Source: Zerene cesonia (Eukaryota > Arthropoda > Insecta > Lepidoptera > Pieridae). From it: DNA of 64,000 bases. The stretch covers positions 1,488,001-1,552,000 of the forward strand of contig NC_052119.1 of assembly GCF_012273895.1 (NCBI RefSeq), written 5' to 3'. Numbering within the stretch: position 1 is the first letter of the stretch; each line of letters starts with the position of its first letter. The position numbers and the translations under genes were made by a program. Under the pieces are notes generated by a model that was not told the DNA's origin, ran no database searches, and saw only the letters and a program-made list of their open reading frames with translations. Positions 32,601 through 43,571 of this stretch are shown here, in pieces.

Positions 32601-35301
32601 ATCAATTACAAATCAGTTCAAATATTTGTTACACCTAAAATTACGACTATTTTACTACCGGTATATACCATCACTTGGTTTTATATATTTAGAATCTAGA
32701 CGTATATTTTCGTACAAAGAATTATAACGCTAAATGTGTTTTAATAGGTCATTTACACAATATTTTGCCCATGTTCTGTTTACCAAATTAAGATTTTGTT
32801 TAATTTAGTTAAAATATCTAAGATTACAAATAGCATCAAGCCATAGTCGTTATTTTACAACGTTCTCAAAAAGGAGAACTTTTGACTGTGTCGACAGATT
32901 TTGATGAATCTTATCTTTATTTGAAAGCTGGTGCCTCCCGTATTGTTCAGTTTAAAATTGGTCTAGATCTCACAATTTGTAGATTTAGTGTTTTGTTAAA
33001 AATATTTATAGATTATTTCTTCCGCCGGAGTTTTTGATATTATCTTACTAGCGACCGGCCCCGGCTTCGCATGTGGTACATATATAGCCTAAAGCCTTCC
33101 TCAATAAATGGGCAATAAATCTAAAACTGATAGAATTTTTAAAACGGACCAGTAGTTCCTGAGATTAGCGCGTTCAAACATCAAACTCTTCAGCTCTTTA
33201 ATATTAGATTAATTTTAGATGTAGTCATGTATATATCGTTAAAGTTATTATTTTGACAGTACTGACAAGTCAGTTTCACTAACTTGAATAGGTTAATTAC
33301 AAGTTAAGTCACGGATCTGCTCGTTTGAAGCTGGGAAGGGTTATAAACACGATATTGGAATGCAGATCACGCCGTGTAGCTGGCTGTAATCGCCACTTAC
33401 TGGCCAACTACTTACGACCTTATCGACGATTTAATTAAGCATTTTTAAAGACAGGAAAAAATTAAAAAAAATTGACAAAATTTTTGTATTATCACTGTGA
33501 ATGAATGTATTTCATAAAAATTATATGTTATTTAATTTATTATAATCGATTAGCTATTTGATAATAATAATCTCTTTTCATAATGATAGGAGCATTTATT
33601 GTATTTTTATGTAAGTATTATAAATTTTATGAGTTATTGGCGTATCATTACTAGTTTTATAAATGTGAAAATGCTATGTTTGTTTGCCTTTCTTTTACGT
33701 CGCAATGGCGAGATTTTATGGTATGATCTCTGTTTAAAAGACGAAGCCGCGGGCGGAAAGCTAGTGTAATACAAAAACAAATCCTACAAATGCACAAGTT
33801 TGTAAGGATGTGTGTGTGTTTGTTGCTCTTTCACGCAAATACTACTGAACCGATTGCAATGAAATTTGGTATGTAGATAGCTGGACAACTGGAATAACAT
33901 TTAGGCAACTTTTTATCCCAATATTCCTAGGGCATACGGACTTACGCGGGTGAAACCGCAGGGCGCAGGTAGTAAATTATAATTTAGGTTACGCATCGAT
34001 GGAAATAAGGAATACCTAACTTCTCTAGAATATTCAAAAAATACCATTAATTATCATTATACTTATACGAATGTGTACGGTTTCTATAAATATGGTAGGT
34101 ATAATCGAAATATTGTTTGACATATAACTAATGTTTACAGTAAGAATTGATGCCTTGTAAACCGGTCTTTGCAACCTTTGCGACTAGATATCTCTTAAAT
34201 ATGTAGGTATTATTGTATATGTCACTGTAAAGGCCCGAATTACGGTAAATCCTTTTTTTTTAGTAGAACCTAAGATTTGTCAACTCTGAATGAATGGTAG
34301 GAATCCGAAAAGGTCTGTGGTCATACATCAATTTTTTTGTTACCTGTTTACCACGATTCCCAAGGTAAATGTAGGCAAAATTCAAACTCAAGTTCAAAAA
34401 CTTTTATTTATATAACCTAACAATATTAATTATTGAAAAAATATTTACCTTATGCATTATAATCTATTTAATCAAGTTACATTTAGATTTTTTTTATATT
34501 TGAACCACATGTTTTTCATTTGAAATACTTTTTAGATGATATTAAAACGAAATACCTATATTATTGTGATTTTTATGAGAGCTATTTAAAATTCTGTTCG
34601 AAAGTATCTTGAATTAAGTAGTTTGAAAGGCTTTTCACAGAAAAAAAAAATAGAACATTAAACATGAATTAGGTTTAGTGGTAAATATATATTACTATCA
34701 TAAAAATATGGTTGATTATATATGTTACGTAATTATATTAACAACCTGTTTTTAAATTGCCTCTATTACTATTAAGTAGCTATCTTAACATAATGATTAT
34801 AACATTAAGATGTTCTTTTGTTATACTCTTTAATTGTCTTTTATCTTAAAGTGTATGTAAGTTATAAGATAAGTTAAATTAAATATTAAAAACTTAACTT
34901 AATTTATCGCATTTATCTGGAGTTAAATCGTTGATTATATTATTTTATCACATTCTAACGTAATAAAGGTCATAATTTGGTTATAATATTTTTCAATGTA
35001 CATTAATAATTAATTTTTAATTAAGTAACTTGCTTACTCGTTTCTTTCATGGCTAACTCATCGTCTGTGAGCATAGTTAAGGGACGAGGAGTGTCCGTGC
35101 TGTATTTCTGAGATTTTGTTGCCACCACAGTTATAGGAGCCCGCCATTGTTCTAAAATCTGCAACAGACGTTCTTAATTCAAAATTTTTTTTTTACTTCT
35201 ATCAATGGCCATTCATTTTCCGAACACATGCGAACTTTTTCGTGATATTTTTTAACCACAGATTCACACACCTTATTGCCGACGCGACGTAATGGGAACA
35301 T
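20655..35301 (-). CDS. Short/branched-chain acyl-CoA dehydrogenase (9 exons, 417 aa)
   Basis: Coding exons, 5' to 3': 35272-35301, 35038-35158, 29106-29206, 28417-28623, 27064-27234, 24717-24880, 23368-23512, 21680-21815, 20655-20833. All junctions are GT-AG and the phases join into 417 codons (human ACADSB has 432). The enzyme oxidises 2-methylbutyryl-CoA and related acyl-CoAs in isoleucine breakdown in the mitochondrial matrix, passing electrons to ETF. The N-terminus (MFPLRRVGNK...) is basic and lacks acidic residues, a likely targeting peptide. Family signature 1 is CLTEPTSGSD (158-167); MWISN (189-193) lines the FAD site; signature 2 is the MGGVGFTRDF...KFFRD block in the last exon. The catalytic base is Glu397 in IYEGT. 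Similarity is closest to ACADSB in LNEGRIGIAAQM and SKCIDFMGGVG. One 1-kb N run lies in the intron between exons 7 and 8 and does not touch coding sequence. Confidence 0.95.
21256..21560. repeat. Dispersed GC-rich repeat in the last Acadsb intron
   Basis: Contains 'gcgggcaacggagctggtag', 'ttcgcctaatagtaagcg', 'caccacctcccatgaa' and 'cttccccggagcgagctggc'. Same family as 9318-9560 and 30551-30770. Confidence 0.55.
21864..22960 (+). mobile_element. Probable LINE insertion, body hidden in the N run
   Basis: GGGTTGGTGATATTTT (16 nt) stands at 21864-21879 and again at 22945-22960, as a target-site duplication would. Just inside the left copy is a GC-rich start (CCCCCCCATCGGTTCCAAGC...), and just inside the right copy is a run of 19 A (22926-22944). 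GC-rich 5' end, poly(A) tail and long duplication are the marks of a non-LTR retrotransposon, here in plus orientation, antisense to Acadsb. The clade cannot be named because 1000 N replace the body. Confidence 0.75.
21926..22925. other. Assembly gap (1000 N)
   Basis: Exactly 1000 N, the size used for gaps of unknown length. Translated ORFs across it are artefacts. Confidence 0.99.
23018..23210 (+). repeat. Dispersed repeat, 'atcccaagggaacat' family, copy 2
   Basis: Shares 'tatcctaagggagcat', 'tcagcttataccctggatg' type blocks and 'tttcagcgtgattgacgga' with 4040-4300 and 60555-60745. Located in the Acadsb intron between exons 7 and 8, beside the LINE. Confidence 0.55.
25341..25416 (-). mobile_element. 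Helitron-like element, family A, internally deleted copy
   Basis: Only 76 bp, yet both ends are intact: CTAGCTGCGCCCCGCGGTG at one side and ATTAGTAGGA at the other. The middle third of the element is missing, with the join between 'ccgcggtg' and 'aaagagcaa'. Confidence 0.65.
27305..27467. repeat. MITE-like foldback with about 40-bp inverted arms
   Basis: Arms 27305-27346 and 27426-27467 pair along most of their length ('aacggatt...taa...cgcg.tttatt.attata') with a few mismatches and a 3-nt length difference. The centre holds 'cctgacgtttcgaatac' and 'gcgagcgtggtcacggg'. Its body is homologous to 7695-7816. It lies in the Acadsb intron between exons 4 and 5, about 70 bp upstream of exon 5. Confidence 0.65.
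28046..28260 (-). repeat. Reverse copy of the 7306-8416 element
   Basis: Matches the units at 7306 and 8016 in reverse complement, from ACACGCTTTTTATTAGCTTC to TTTAAACTATTATAATAT. It lies in an Acadsb intron about 160 bp downstream of exon 4; the long ORF that runs from exon 4 into it is read-through, not coding. Confidence 0.75.
29440..29677 (+). repeat. CTAG-ended dispersed element with (TGAC)n
   Basis: Starts with a short GACT repeat (29467-29485), includes 'ggctgaaatttggcatacag' and 'ttacccccaaggggatga', and ends GCGGGCGAAACCTGCGGGCACAGCTAG. The hairpin-plus-CTAG end again suggests a Helitron-like family, distinct from family A. It lies in the 5.8-kb Acadsb intron 2. Confidence 0.55.
30551..30770. 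repeat. Dispersed GC-rich repeat in Acadsb intron 2
   Basis: Contains 'gcgggcaactgagctgggtg', 'cgaccgccattgccctatga' and 'ttccctttcccggtgcgagc'. Same family as 9318-9560 and 21256-21560. Confidence 0.5.
32185..32330 (+). repeat. Dispersed repeat fragment in Acadsb intron 2
   Basis: The blocks 'aaaccgccttcaaattgtca' and 'atcaaaatcggatcaccca', 'taaagagttatgaggtaaca' are of a kind seen widely in moth introns, and the second block has a relative at 29290-29365 ('gttcacccagtcgaaactga'). The 114-aa ORF here is incidental. Confidence 0.45.
33043..33215 (-). repeat. CTAG-started dispersed repeat, 'gaagccgggg' family
   Basis: Starts CTAGCGACCGGCCCCGGCTT, then 'tgtggtacatatatagcct' and ends near 'caaactcttcagctcttta'. 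The same 3' blocks appear in reverse at 17411-17452 and 44661-44708, and its far part resembles 41160-41250. Confidence 0.55.
33782..33972 (+). mobile_element. Helitron-like element, family A, copy 5
   Basis: Near-complete copy: TCCTACAAATGC at the start, '(tg)n', 'aatttggtatgtagatagct', 'ttacgcgggtgaaaccgc' and a GCAGGTAG end in place of GCAGCTAG. In Acadsb intron 2. Confidence 0.7.
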
Positions 35302-37331
35302 TTTGAAGTTTTTCTATTATTATTATTATTTGTATTTTATTTGCGAGTGCGCACGTTATTGCGCCACCGAAACTCGAAACGGAATGCCTCACACAGATTA
35401 AGAACTAGTTACTCCGCATGCCTCATGAGTTATGACTTGCGACTGAGTGGTCGAGCGAGAACGCGCGCTTTAGTGTTTTTTTCAGCAGCAAAGTTTCGAA
35501 ATTCGAACTTTTCAACCTTACTTTGGCCAATATTTAAGTATGTAATGTCGTCTCGTATGAACGTTGTTTCGAGAAAATCCAGGAAAACGGCTGATGCTGG
35601 CCGAATATTCCCCAAGGGGCACTTTTTTTTAAGTTGTCGAACCGAAAAAAATTATAACCGCTTTTAATTGAAACGAGACGTAATTATGTGTGCAAACTGC
35701 GATAATGAAATTTGTGCGTCATAAGACCTTGAAGTTGCTCAAAATGCAGCTGGGAGTACGTTTGCTCAATTGCTGAACCTCTCAAGCTGGTGGACGGACG
35801 CAGGCCTTTTTTTATAGAGTATTTGAAAAAAGTTTACTGTTTTGGCGATATAAAATAAAAATAAAAATATAAGAGGGCTGGAGATCAAATAGTGACGCCA
35901 GTTAATACCTTATAACAATTCATTTAGTACTACTTTCATTGTTACTTGTTTCAGTATTATACTATTTTAATGTAAAAAGATATAACAAAATAAATGGGAA
36001 ACTACTATGGCGCTGCTTGATGCGTGATTTGAGCGGTTTTAAATGAATTGGCAAAATGTACCTACTCAATATTTATTATAAACACGTTTTAAATCTAAAC
36101 TCGTAACTACAGAGGTACGTACTGATATTAATATTTAATTTTAAAAAGAGGGTTTAGGAATGTAAGTGATAAAAAATGCATAAAGTAATCTTTATTGTAA
36201 TAATACAGAAGTAGATACAGAAAAAGCTCCCGTTATGAATTGTGGGACTGTATTATCGATCAAATAATTTATATGTTTATTTCTTTCACAATAGTCTATA
36301 AACTAGTACGTGAAGGAATCACTTCTAGTAAAAAAATGTGTCGGCTGTAGTGGGGCTGGATTAACATAAGGTTTTAGGGGGGAAAAGACAATAACACAAC
36401 ATAAACGGGTTTTTTAAGAAATCAAGATTTAGCATCGCGTAAACTAGAATGAATTAAAACGGTTTATGTATTGGAAAAAGGTGAATTGTTAATTTCTTTT
36501 GATACCTATATTCCCACAACACATATTTGTTTTCTCGTAGTAAATAGTTTAAACGTAAATTCTAAATGTATGAATTTAGTCGCGATGTGCATACTGTAAA
36601 ATGGAACACTTACCGGATATACACAACTTTAAAAGGTTGGCACTACATGACATTTTCTAGAAACATACAGAATGTTATAATGTTGCTATACTTAATATTT
36701 TCACCTATTTATTGGCAATTTTGTTTTTGAACTATCTTGCTAAAGCTACATCTAATATTATATTTATTTGAAGATAAACGAGCTTAAAGTATGATTCTAC
36801 AATGATTAATTCCATTTTTTGATATTTCACAGATGATTTCTGTCACAAATTACCTAACAATTGATTAAGTATATCGGATTGCTGGCGATAGAAGTTACTT
36901 GTTATTACTACTTACTAATTATTTTTTTAAGCTGGCTAGCGTAAATGAAATACGATAACCTTTCGGAAAATAACTCACATATCCATGCAATTGTTAGATG
37001 TTAACGCAATTTTTATTTACGATTATGGCAATATTCACCTGTCATGTAAATTGACTTCCCGAGCGTGCATATTAAAATTTGACTTTGCACGACGTTTCTC
37101 GAAAAGTGCAAATCTGCGGTTGATCCAAGTGGAATTTAATAAACTAGAGTTTTTACGAACGCTTTGTAAAACTGACTGAAAGATATTGAATTGAATAGTG
37201 TGAAAAGTGCCTGTTATACATAAAATTAGTACAAATTTTCGTGCAGTTGCTCAGCCTTGAAGTATATCTTTTAGTGGTATTTGAAAATCGCGTATCATTG
37301 CGAACCTCGTGTTACTATTTAGAGCCTAGAA
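35302..37331. other. Divergent spacer between Acadsb and Ahsa1
   Basis: Two kb separating the two start codons. The first 200 bp upstream of Acadsb are less AT-rich ('gagcgagaacgcgcgc' near 35455) and probably hold its promoter and 5' UTR; two overlapping ORFs there (35341-35667 + and 35430-35615 -) are taken as chance. The 100 bp before Ahsa1 hold its 5' UTR. No repeat with recognised ends and no other gene is seen. Confidence 0.5.
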
Positions 37332-39379
37332 ATGGCCAAGTGGGGCGAAGGTGATCCTCGATGGATTGTGGAGGAGCGACCAGACGCAACCAATGTTAAC
37401 AACTGGCACTGGACAGAGAAAAACGCTGGTCCGTGGTCGAAAGACCGACTGAAGGAGCTACTAAATGACTTAGAAATCGCGCAAAACGGTATAGATTGTA
37501 AGGTAACTGAAGTAGAAAAGATCGACGGTGAGGCCACTGCAAATAACAGAAAAGGGAAGTTAATATTTTTCTATGAATGGGATATCAAGTTGAAATGGGA
37601 AGGCCTGCTGGCTGGTGCCAAAGACAAGGTTAAGGGCGAAATGCACATCCCTAATTTATCAGAAGAGAATGATGTCAGTGAAGTTGATGTAAGTGACAAT
37701 ATTAAATCTTTTATTTTAATTATTGTCTACTTGTCAGTTATTTAACCTTTGCACAACCTCTGCATTATATATAACAGTTTATCCACTGGCATTTAAAGTT
37801 GAGCTCTTATTTCTTAATAATTAAATTTAAGATATACCTAATTCACTTTTGCTATTACATTTATAATTTTGTATGTTTCCGCATGGTTCCTTTTAAAAGA
37901 CAACTATTATAAGTTCCCAACAGAATATTAGTTTTAGACAATGTGGGCAAAGCAGTAGATGAAAAGCTTTTAAATATCATGAAGTATGTTAGCATGTAAT
38001 TTGGTTCTTAATGGAAAATTGTTAATTGTGGTAATGCTATGATACACTTAACTTTGTTTTAACCACAAAAATAAAAAATGTCTGTTTACATGTTTCAAAC
38101 ATTTAAACAGACATTTTCTGAAGTCATATTGATATAACATGATTAGAATAAAGTTCAAGATTTAATTTTTAATAACACTTTCATAATATCCTTTATCAAT
38201 CCATTTCCATTTTAAAGTCATCAATCCATTTGTAAGATCTGCCTATCGCAGTGCCTCTCCAAATGTTTATGGGCCGCAGTAACGCCTACCATCAGGCAAC
38301 GCACCAGCTCCATTGCCGACTACATCATATAGAAAAAAAAGGTATCTAATAATTAAATCTGTATGTCTACATTTACAGATGACAGTCACAATCAAAGGCA
38401 GTGGTGATGAAGCTCAGCGCGTTAAAGCCTTCATGCATAACGTGGGAAGGGATAAAATTCGCAAGCAACTCAAAGAGTACATTCGTAGCTTGAAGGAAGA
38501 ATTCTCTAAAGGCCTAATCCTACCCAAGAAGGGAGAGGCGTCTGTAAAACCAGACAATATATCAACAATAACAAGCGGTTTCAACAAAAAAGTGAACATG
38601 GAGCCAGTGGTGTCTACGCAAAGCAAACCTGTCGGTTGCAAACTGGATACGAAAACTATTGAGTTAACGGAGACGTTCCAATGTCGCGCGCAAGAGTTTT
38701 ACGACGCTATGACGCGGATAGAAATGGTTACGGCTTTCACGCAAGGTCATGTTAAGATGGAGGCGGAGAAAGGCGGCAAATTCGCCTTGTTCGGTGGTAA
38801 TGTGACGGGGGAATTCAGGGAGTTGGTACCTGGCAAGAAAATTGTGCAATATTGGCGGTATAAGCAGTGGCCCGAACATCATTTCTCGGAAGTCACTTTC
38901 AATATTGAGGAGAAGGTAATTCAATTTAAAAAAAATTATTTTGTGTAACTTGAGGCAATAACAAGCGAAGCTAGTTTGTCCTTGATTTTGTTAACCTTAG
39001 AATAATTAGCTCTGAAAGCAGTAGTGGCTCAGTGGTGAGGACCTCAGAATTAAAATCGATAAGTCGGGGGTTCGAGACCAGGTGAGCATGCAGTAAATAA
39101 ATTGAGTACTTGGACATACCCACATACCTCATATAACCTTCATTGGAGGCATGTCCCAGCATTGGGAACATATAGGCTGATGATGATGATGATGATGATG
39201 ATTAGCTCATTTATTAGGTTGCTAAATTTTATTGTTTTTATCTTCAGGACGACCACACGCTAGTCTCTTTAAAGCAAGAGCTGGTGCCAGCGTCCGAGGT
39301 GGAGCAAACGCGCGACAACTGGAAACGTTACTACTTCGACAGTATCAAGAGAGCGTTCGGCTTTGGAGCTTTCCTGTGA
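37332..39379 (+). CDS. Ahsa1, activator of Hsp90 ATPase (3 exons, 341 aa)
   Basis: Exons are 37332-37688, 38379-38915 and 39248-39379, all in phase 0 with GT-AG introns; total 341 codons against about 338 in human AHSA1. The protein binds the middle domain of cytosolic Hsp90 and stimulates its ATP hydrolysis during client folding. The N-terminus has the conserved NVNNWHWTE segment (residues 21-29), followed by the Aha1 N-terminal domain to about residue 160 (FFYEWDIKLKWEG is typical). A low-complexity linker (about 165-205) leads to the C-terminal START-like AHSA1 domain, beginning IELTETFQCRAQEFYDAM and including FALFGGNVTGEF and IVQYWRYKQWPEHHFS. The last exon ends NWKRYYFDSIKRAFGFGAFL. Intron 2 holds a SINE. 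Everything expected is present. Confidence 0.96.
38240..38330. repeat. Fragment of the GC-rich dispersed repeat in Ahsa1 intron 1
   Basis: Contains 'gggccgcagtaacgcctacc' and 'atcaggcaacgcaccagctc', matching the core at 3340-3400 in the same order. Ends 50 bp before the exon 2 acceptor. Confidence 0.45.
39018..39203 (+). mobile_element. tRNA-derived SINE with (GAT)n tail in Ahsa1 intron 2
   Basis: Perfect A box TGGCTCAGTGG at 39025-39035 and B box GGTTCGAGACC at 39069-39079. The body ends with the 'ggcatgtcccagcattggga' and 'acatataggctga' blocks shared with 45226-45382 and 52759-52927, followed by a GAT microsatellite. Transcribed in the same direction as Ahsa1, 45 bp upstream of exon 3. 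Confidence 0.8.
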
Positions 39380-39675
39380 TCTCGGAGTATTGCTTAGCTA
39401 AAATTAGGTATAAAAAAATGCTACAAATTTTTTTTTTTTACTATCAGAAAAAACAATCACCCATCCAATTAATGACCGTACCAAGCATTGCTTAGCCTAG
39501 ACTTATTATTATTTGTAATTATAGACACAATTGAAATACATTATTTGATAAAATTTCAACATTCTAGCTATAACAGTTCATGAGATAGGTAAAGCCTGGA
39601 AATAGACTGATGAACGGACAGACCGATAGATCGTTTTACCTTTTGTGGTATGGAACACTAAAACATTCTCCCTGC

Positions 39676-39681
39676 AATAAA
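39676..39681 (+). terminator. Candidate poly(A) signal of Ahsa1
   Basis: AATAAA about 300 nt after the stop codon, the first clear one in sense orientation. Confidence 0.4.
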
Positions 39682-40011
39682 CTCTAATATTGTCTAGCAA
39701 AAGAAAAAATTAATATTATAATATCACAAATAAGAGAACTCTGTTTTGTTTCCATGTTTGGCAAGCAGGATTGAAATAAATAAATAAAATATATGTGTAT
39801 AGGTACATTATACAAACGGCTGAATAAACTAAGTAACTGTAATAATCTAACGAACTGGTGAACTTAATATATCTATTTATCAAAGGCCAAGGGGGTCGTA
39901 AATAACTAGGCGACCTGATTCAATGAGTGTTATCTCTAAACTTTTAAGTAGTTATTAAACTGTATTTATCAACTATTTTGGCGAATTAAATTTCAAACTG
40001 GTGATATATTG

Positions 40012-40083
40012 TATACTTAGTCTGGCCATAAATACTGTTACACTTAATTATAAAAAAATATTACATTTGAATTTCGAATCTGT
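40012..40083 (+). repeat. 72-bp left end of a gap-hidden element, copy 1
   Basis: TATACTTAGTCTGGCCATAA and the following 52 bp are identical to 43498-43569. In both places the sequence runs straight into 1000 N. The start (CTTAGTCTGGCCATAAATAC) has the look of a mariner-type terminal repeat next to TA, but the body cannot be seen. Confidence 0.7.
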
Positions 40084-41083
40084 NNNNNNNNNNNNNNNNN
40101 NNNNNNNNNNNNNNNNNNNNNNNNNNNNNNNNNNNNNNNNNNNNNNNNNNNNNNNNNNNNNNNNNNNNNNNNNNNNNNNNNNNNNNNNNNNNNNNNNNNN
40201 NNNNNNNNNNNNNNNNNNNNNNNNNNNNNNNNNNNNNNNNNNNNNNNNNNNNNNNNNNNNNNNNNNNNNNNNNNNNNNNNNNNNNNNNNNNNNNNNNNNN
40301 NNNNNNNNNNNNNNNNNNNNNNNNNNNNNNNNNNNNNNNNNNNNNNNNNNNNNNNNNNNNNNNNNNNNNNNNNNNNNNNNNNNNNNNNNNNNNNNNNNNN
40401 NNNNNNNNNNNNNNNNNNNNNNNNNNNNNNNNNNNNNNNNNNNNNNNNNNNNNNNNNNNNNNNNNNNNNNNNNNNNNNNNNNNNNNNNNNNNNNNNNNNN
40501 NNNNNNNNNNNNNNNNNNNNNNNNNNNNNNNNNNNNNNNNNNNNNNNNNNNNNNNNNNNNNNNNNNNNNNNNNNNNNNNNNNNNNNNNNNNNNNNNNNNN
40601 NNNNNNNNNNNNNNNNNNNNNNNNNNNNNNNNNNNNNNNNNNNNNNNNNNNNNNNNNNNNNNNNNNNNNNNNNNNNNNNNNNNNNNNNNNNNNNNNNNNN
40701 NNNNNNNNNNNNNNNNNNNNNNNNNNNNNNNNNNNNNNNNNNNNNNNNNNNNNNNNNNNNNNNNNNNNNNNNNNNNNNNNNNNNNNNNNNNNNNNNNNNN
40801 NNNNNNNNNNNNNNNNNNNNNNNNNNNNNNNNNNNNNNNNNNNNNNNNNNNNNNNNNNNNNNNNNNNNNNNNNNNNNNNNNNNNNNNNNNNNNNNNNNNN
40901 NNNNNNNNNNNNNNNNNNNNNNNNNNNNNNNNNNNNNNNNNNNNNNNNNNNNNNNNNNNNNNNNNNNNNNNNNNNNNNNNNNNNNNNNNNNNNNNNNNNN
41001 NNNNNNNNNNNNNNNNNNNNNNNNNNNNNNNNNNNNNNNNNNNNNNNNNNNNNNNNNNNNNNNNNNNNNNNNNNNNNNNNNNN
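40084..41083. other. Assembly gap (1000 N)
   Basis: Exactly 1000 N. True length unknown. Confidence 0.99.
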
Positions 41084-43497
41084 GAGAACCAATTAATTTA
41101 ACCGACACTCCCCAGAAGTCTTGTGTACTTTTTATATTAATCTTTTTAAATATCTTATGTATAGTATAGCCTTCTTCCACAAGATTTTTCAAATCGGATT
41201 GAGATTAGTGTGTTCAAAGAAACAAACACTTCAGCTTTATAATATCACTATAGAATTACCAAGCTGGATCCTAAGAAATGTTAACACAAATAAAAAAAAC
41301 CTTACTTTTTGTAAAAACCACGAGGGGCGTCGCTCAGTCGGCAGATTATTTTTGAGATTGTTGTAACGGCTGCAAAATAATATGGAATTTACAAATGAAA
41401 AAATCACTAAGGTTAATTTATTTATTAGTTTCTCACCAATTTAACTAAAAATGTTTAAATTTTTCTAAGTTTCTTTAAGTGTTTTTTCTGTATTCGCATA
41501 CAATATTAAATTACGTTGTGTGTTTTCAGAGTACCTTTGTGAGAACATGTAGTTATACGCAGCCAAAGATGAAACAGATGCACACCCATCTTCCTGGTTC
41601 CACCGTCCTGTTGGACAGTTCTTTGAAAGGAAAAAAAATATTTTTTTATTTAAAAAATAATATTCTGAATATGGAAGGGGTACAGAGTAAAAATGCTGAT
41701 AATCTTGACAACATTGCTTGTGAGTATAAAATTTAAAATTGGGTGGTACCTACGAGGTGGTACATTAGTCCAAATACTATGACTCAAGTTGTGCTAAAGT
41801 CACAAATAGCCAGGGGTTTTAGTTCGATTCCCAGTATATTTTACAATATCTTCGTCTTGTTTTCGGATGCATGTCATGTAGGTAATTATAAAAAAATACG
41901 TAAATATTATGTGTCTACGCCTAGTATCTACAAGTTTTGCTTAGATATCAACTTGATGATTGTGTGTCTGAGGACTTTCTACTTACATCAATCATTTGAT
42001 CTACGACACAATGCATTAAGGCCTGTCCAGGACATGTGTTCGTGTATTTTTTAGTTTTCACCCCATAGCACGCGTCCACAGCATTCTGCCCCACAGCCTG
42101 CCACTCTGGTGCCAAAAAGTTTGACAAAATATTCCAGTATTTATCTTTTTGCGGTAACGTATCTGTCAGATTTAATTGTGTATTTAGGCAGCTCCATTGA
42201 TGACACTAAAACAATTCATTATGAAAATGAAATTAATATTGTTTTATTAGAAACAATAACTAAAGCAACACTAGCTGTACTGCGCGGTTCTACCCGCGGA
42301 CAAAATATACACTATATAGAATAATATCTATAACTTATGTGTTATGTTAAACAAGGAACATCACTGCCGAGTATCATCAAAATCCGTTCATTGTTTTCGC
42401 ATAAAAGAGTGACAAACGTACATCCATGCATAGGTACTTATAAACTTTTGTGTTTAATAATTATTAGGATTAATGAATAGTCTTAGGCTGATTAGCGCTT
42501 AGCGGCAACAAACATGTTAACAGTATCATAATACCAACCAATAACACTATATTTCCTTCTACGGAGTATTACACTACTTACGCCATCTACCGAAACATTT
42601 AAGACTATTAATAAGTAGACTTAGTACTTGGTACTAACAGATCTGTGAATTAAGAGTGTAGTACTTTTAATGCACAGATCTGTCACAAGTTTTATTAAAA
42701 TGTAAAACGATTTTGTACCCATTTGTAGATAATTTCTGAATCCGTTGATTGTAAATCACTTATAATGTCCGATATCTGATTCAGTAACTAAATCACACAT
42801 AACATAATACTATACTAGACCAAAGATAGGACAGTGTGATCAGAAGCCGCTATTTTTTATAAAACTAGAAACTAAATTTAGTGAAGTGTAATTAGGGGAT
42901 TGGACTTAAATTCAAAAATTATAACAGAATACGACGAAATTTTCAAAATATTGTTTTTTACCATGTATAAACAAATAATATTAATTAAATATACATTATA
43001 CACTTACCAAGCGTGAATTGCCTAAATAAGAACGTCCAAAACCGGGTTCTGCTTGTATCTATAAGAAACAGTTGAAAGGTCATAACAAAAAACAATGTTT
43101 ATCTTAACTATTAAATAGCAACATAAGTGACAATAATTAAAGCATCTTAAAAAAATAGCCATTTATATAACCAATATAATTATGTAATATTAATTTAAAT
43201 ATATTCACGTATAATTCTTTAAAACATACATACATTAAATAACGCTACTATGGCGTGAATAGACACCTATGTAAACAAAGAAATATTTTTTATTAGAATA
43301 TAGATATATTTTGGAAACAGGCAATATTATGAAAATAAAACATTCTTGTAACAACTTATTAAATTTCGTAAATATTATCATATAAGAATTAACTATATAT
43401 TTACGTACGTGATTTAAACATAATTTGATATCGTAGTTAAGTGTAAAACGTCATTTTTAATAATCAATTACTGAAACCCATAATTATGCAAGCGATT

Positions 43498-43569
43498 TAT
43501 ACTTAGTCTGGCCATAAATACTGTTACACTTAATTATAAAAAAATATTACATTTGAATTTCGAATCTGT
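43498..43569 (+). repeat. 72-bp left end of a gap-hidden element, copy 2
   Basis: Identical to 40012-40083 and in the same orientation, again broken by an N run two bases later. Confidence 0.7.
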
Positions 43570-43571
43570 CA

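Noticed and set aside
35341..35667. 108-codon plus-strand ORF beside the Acadsb start
   Set aside because: It lies in the divergent promoter/5' UTR region of Acadsb, is arginine-rich through CpG content, and has an antisense ORF; no similarity seen.
41479..42324. ORFs at 41479, 41743 and 42109 as missing 5' exons of the OBP-like gene
   Set aside because: One has an acceptor-like TTTTCAG before it, but none encodes a signal peptide or cysteine pattern, and no donor fits phase 0.
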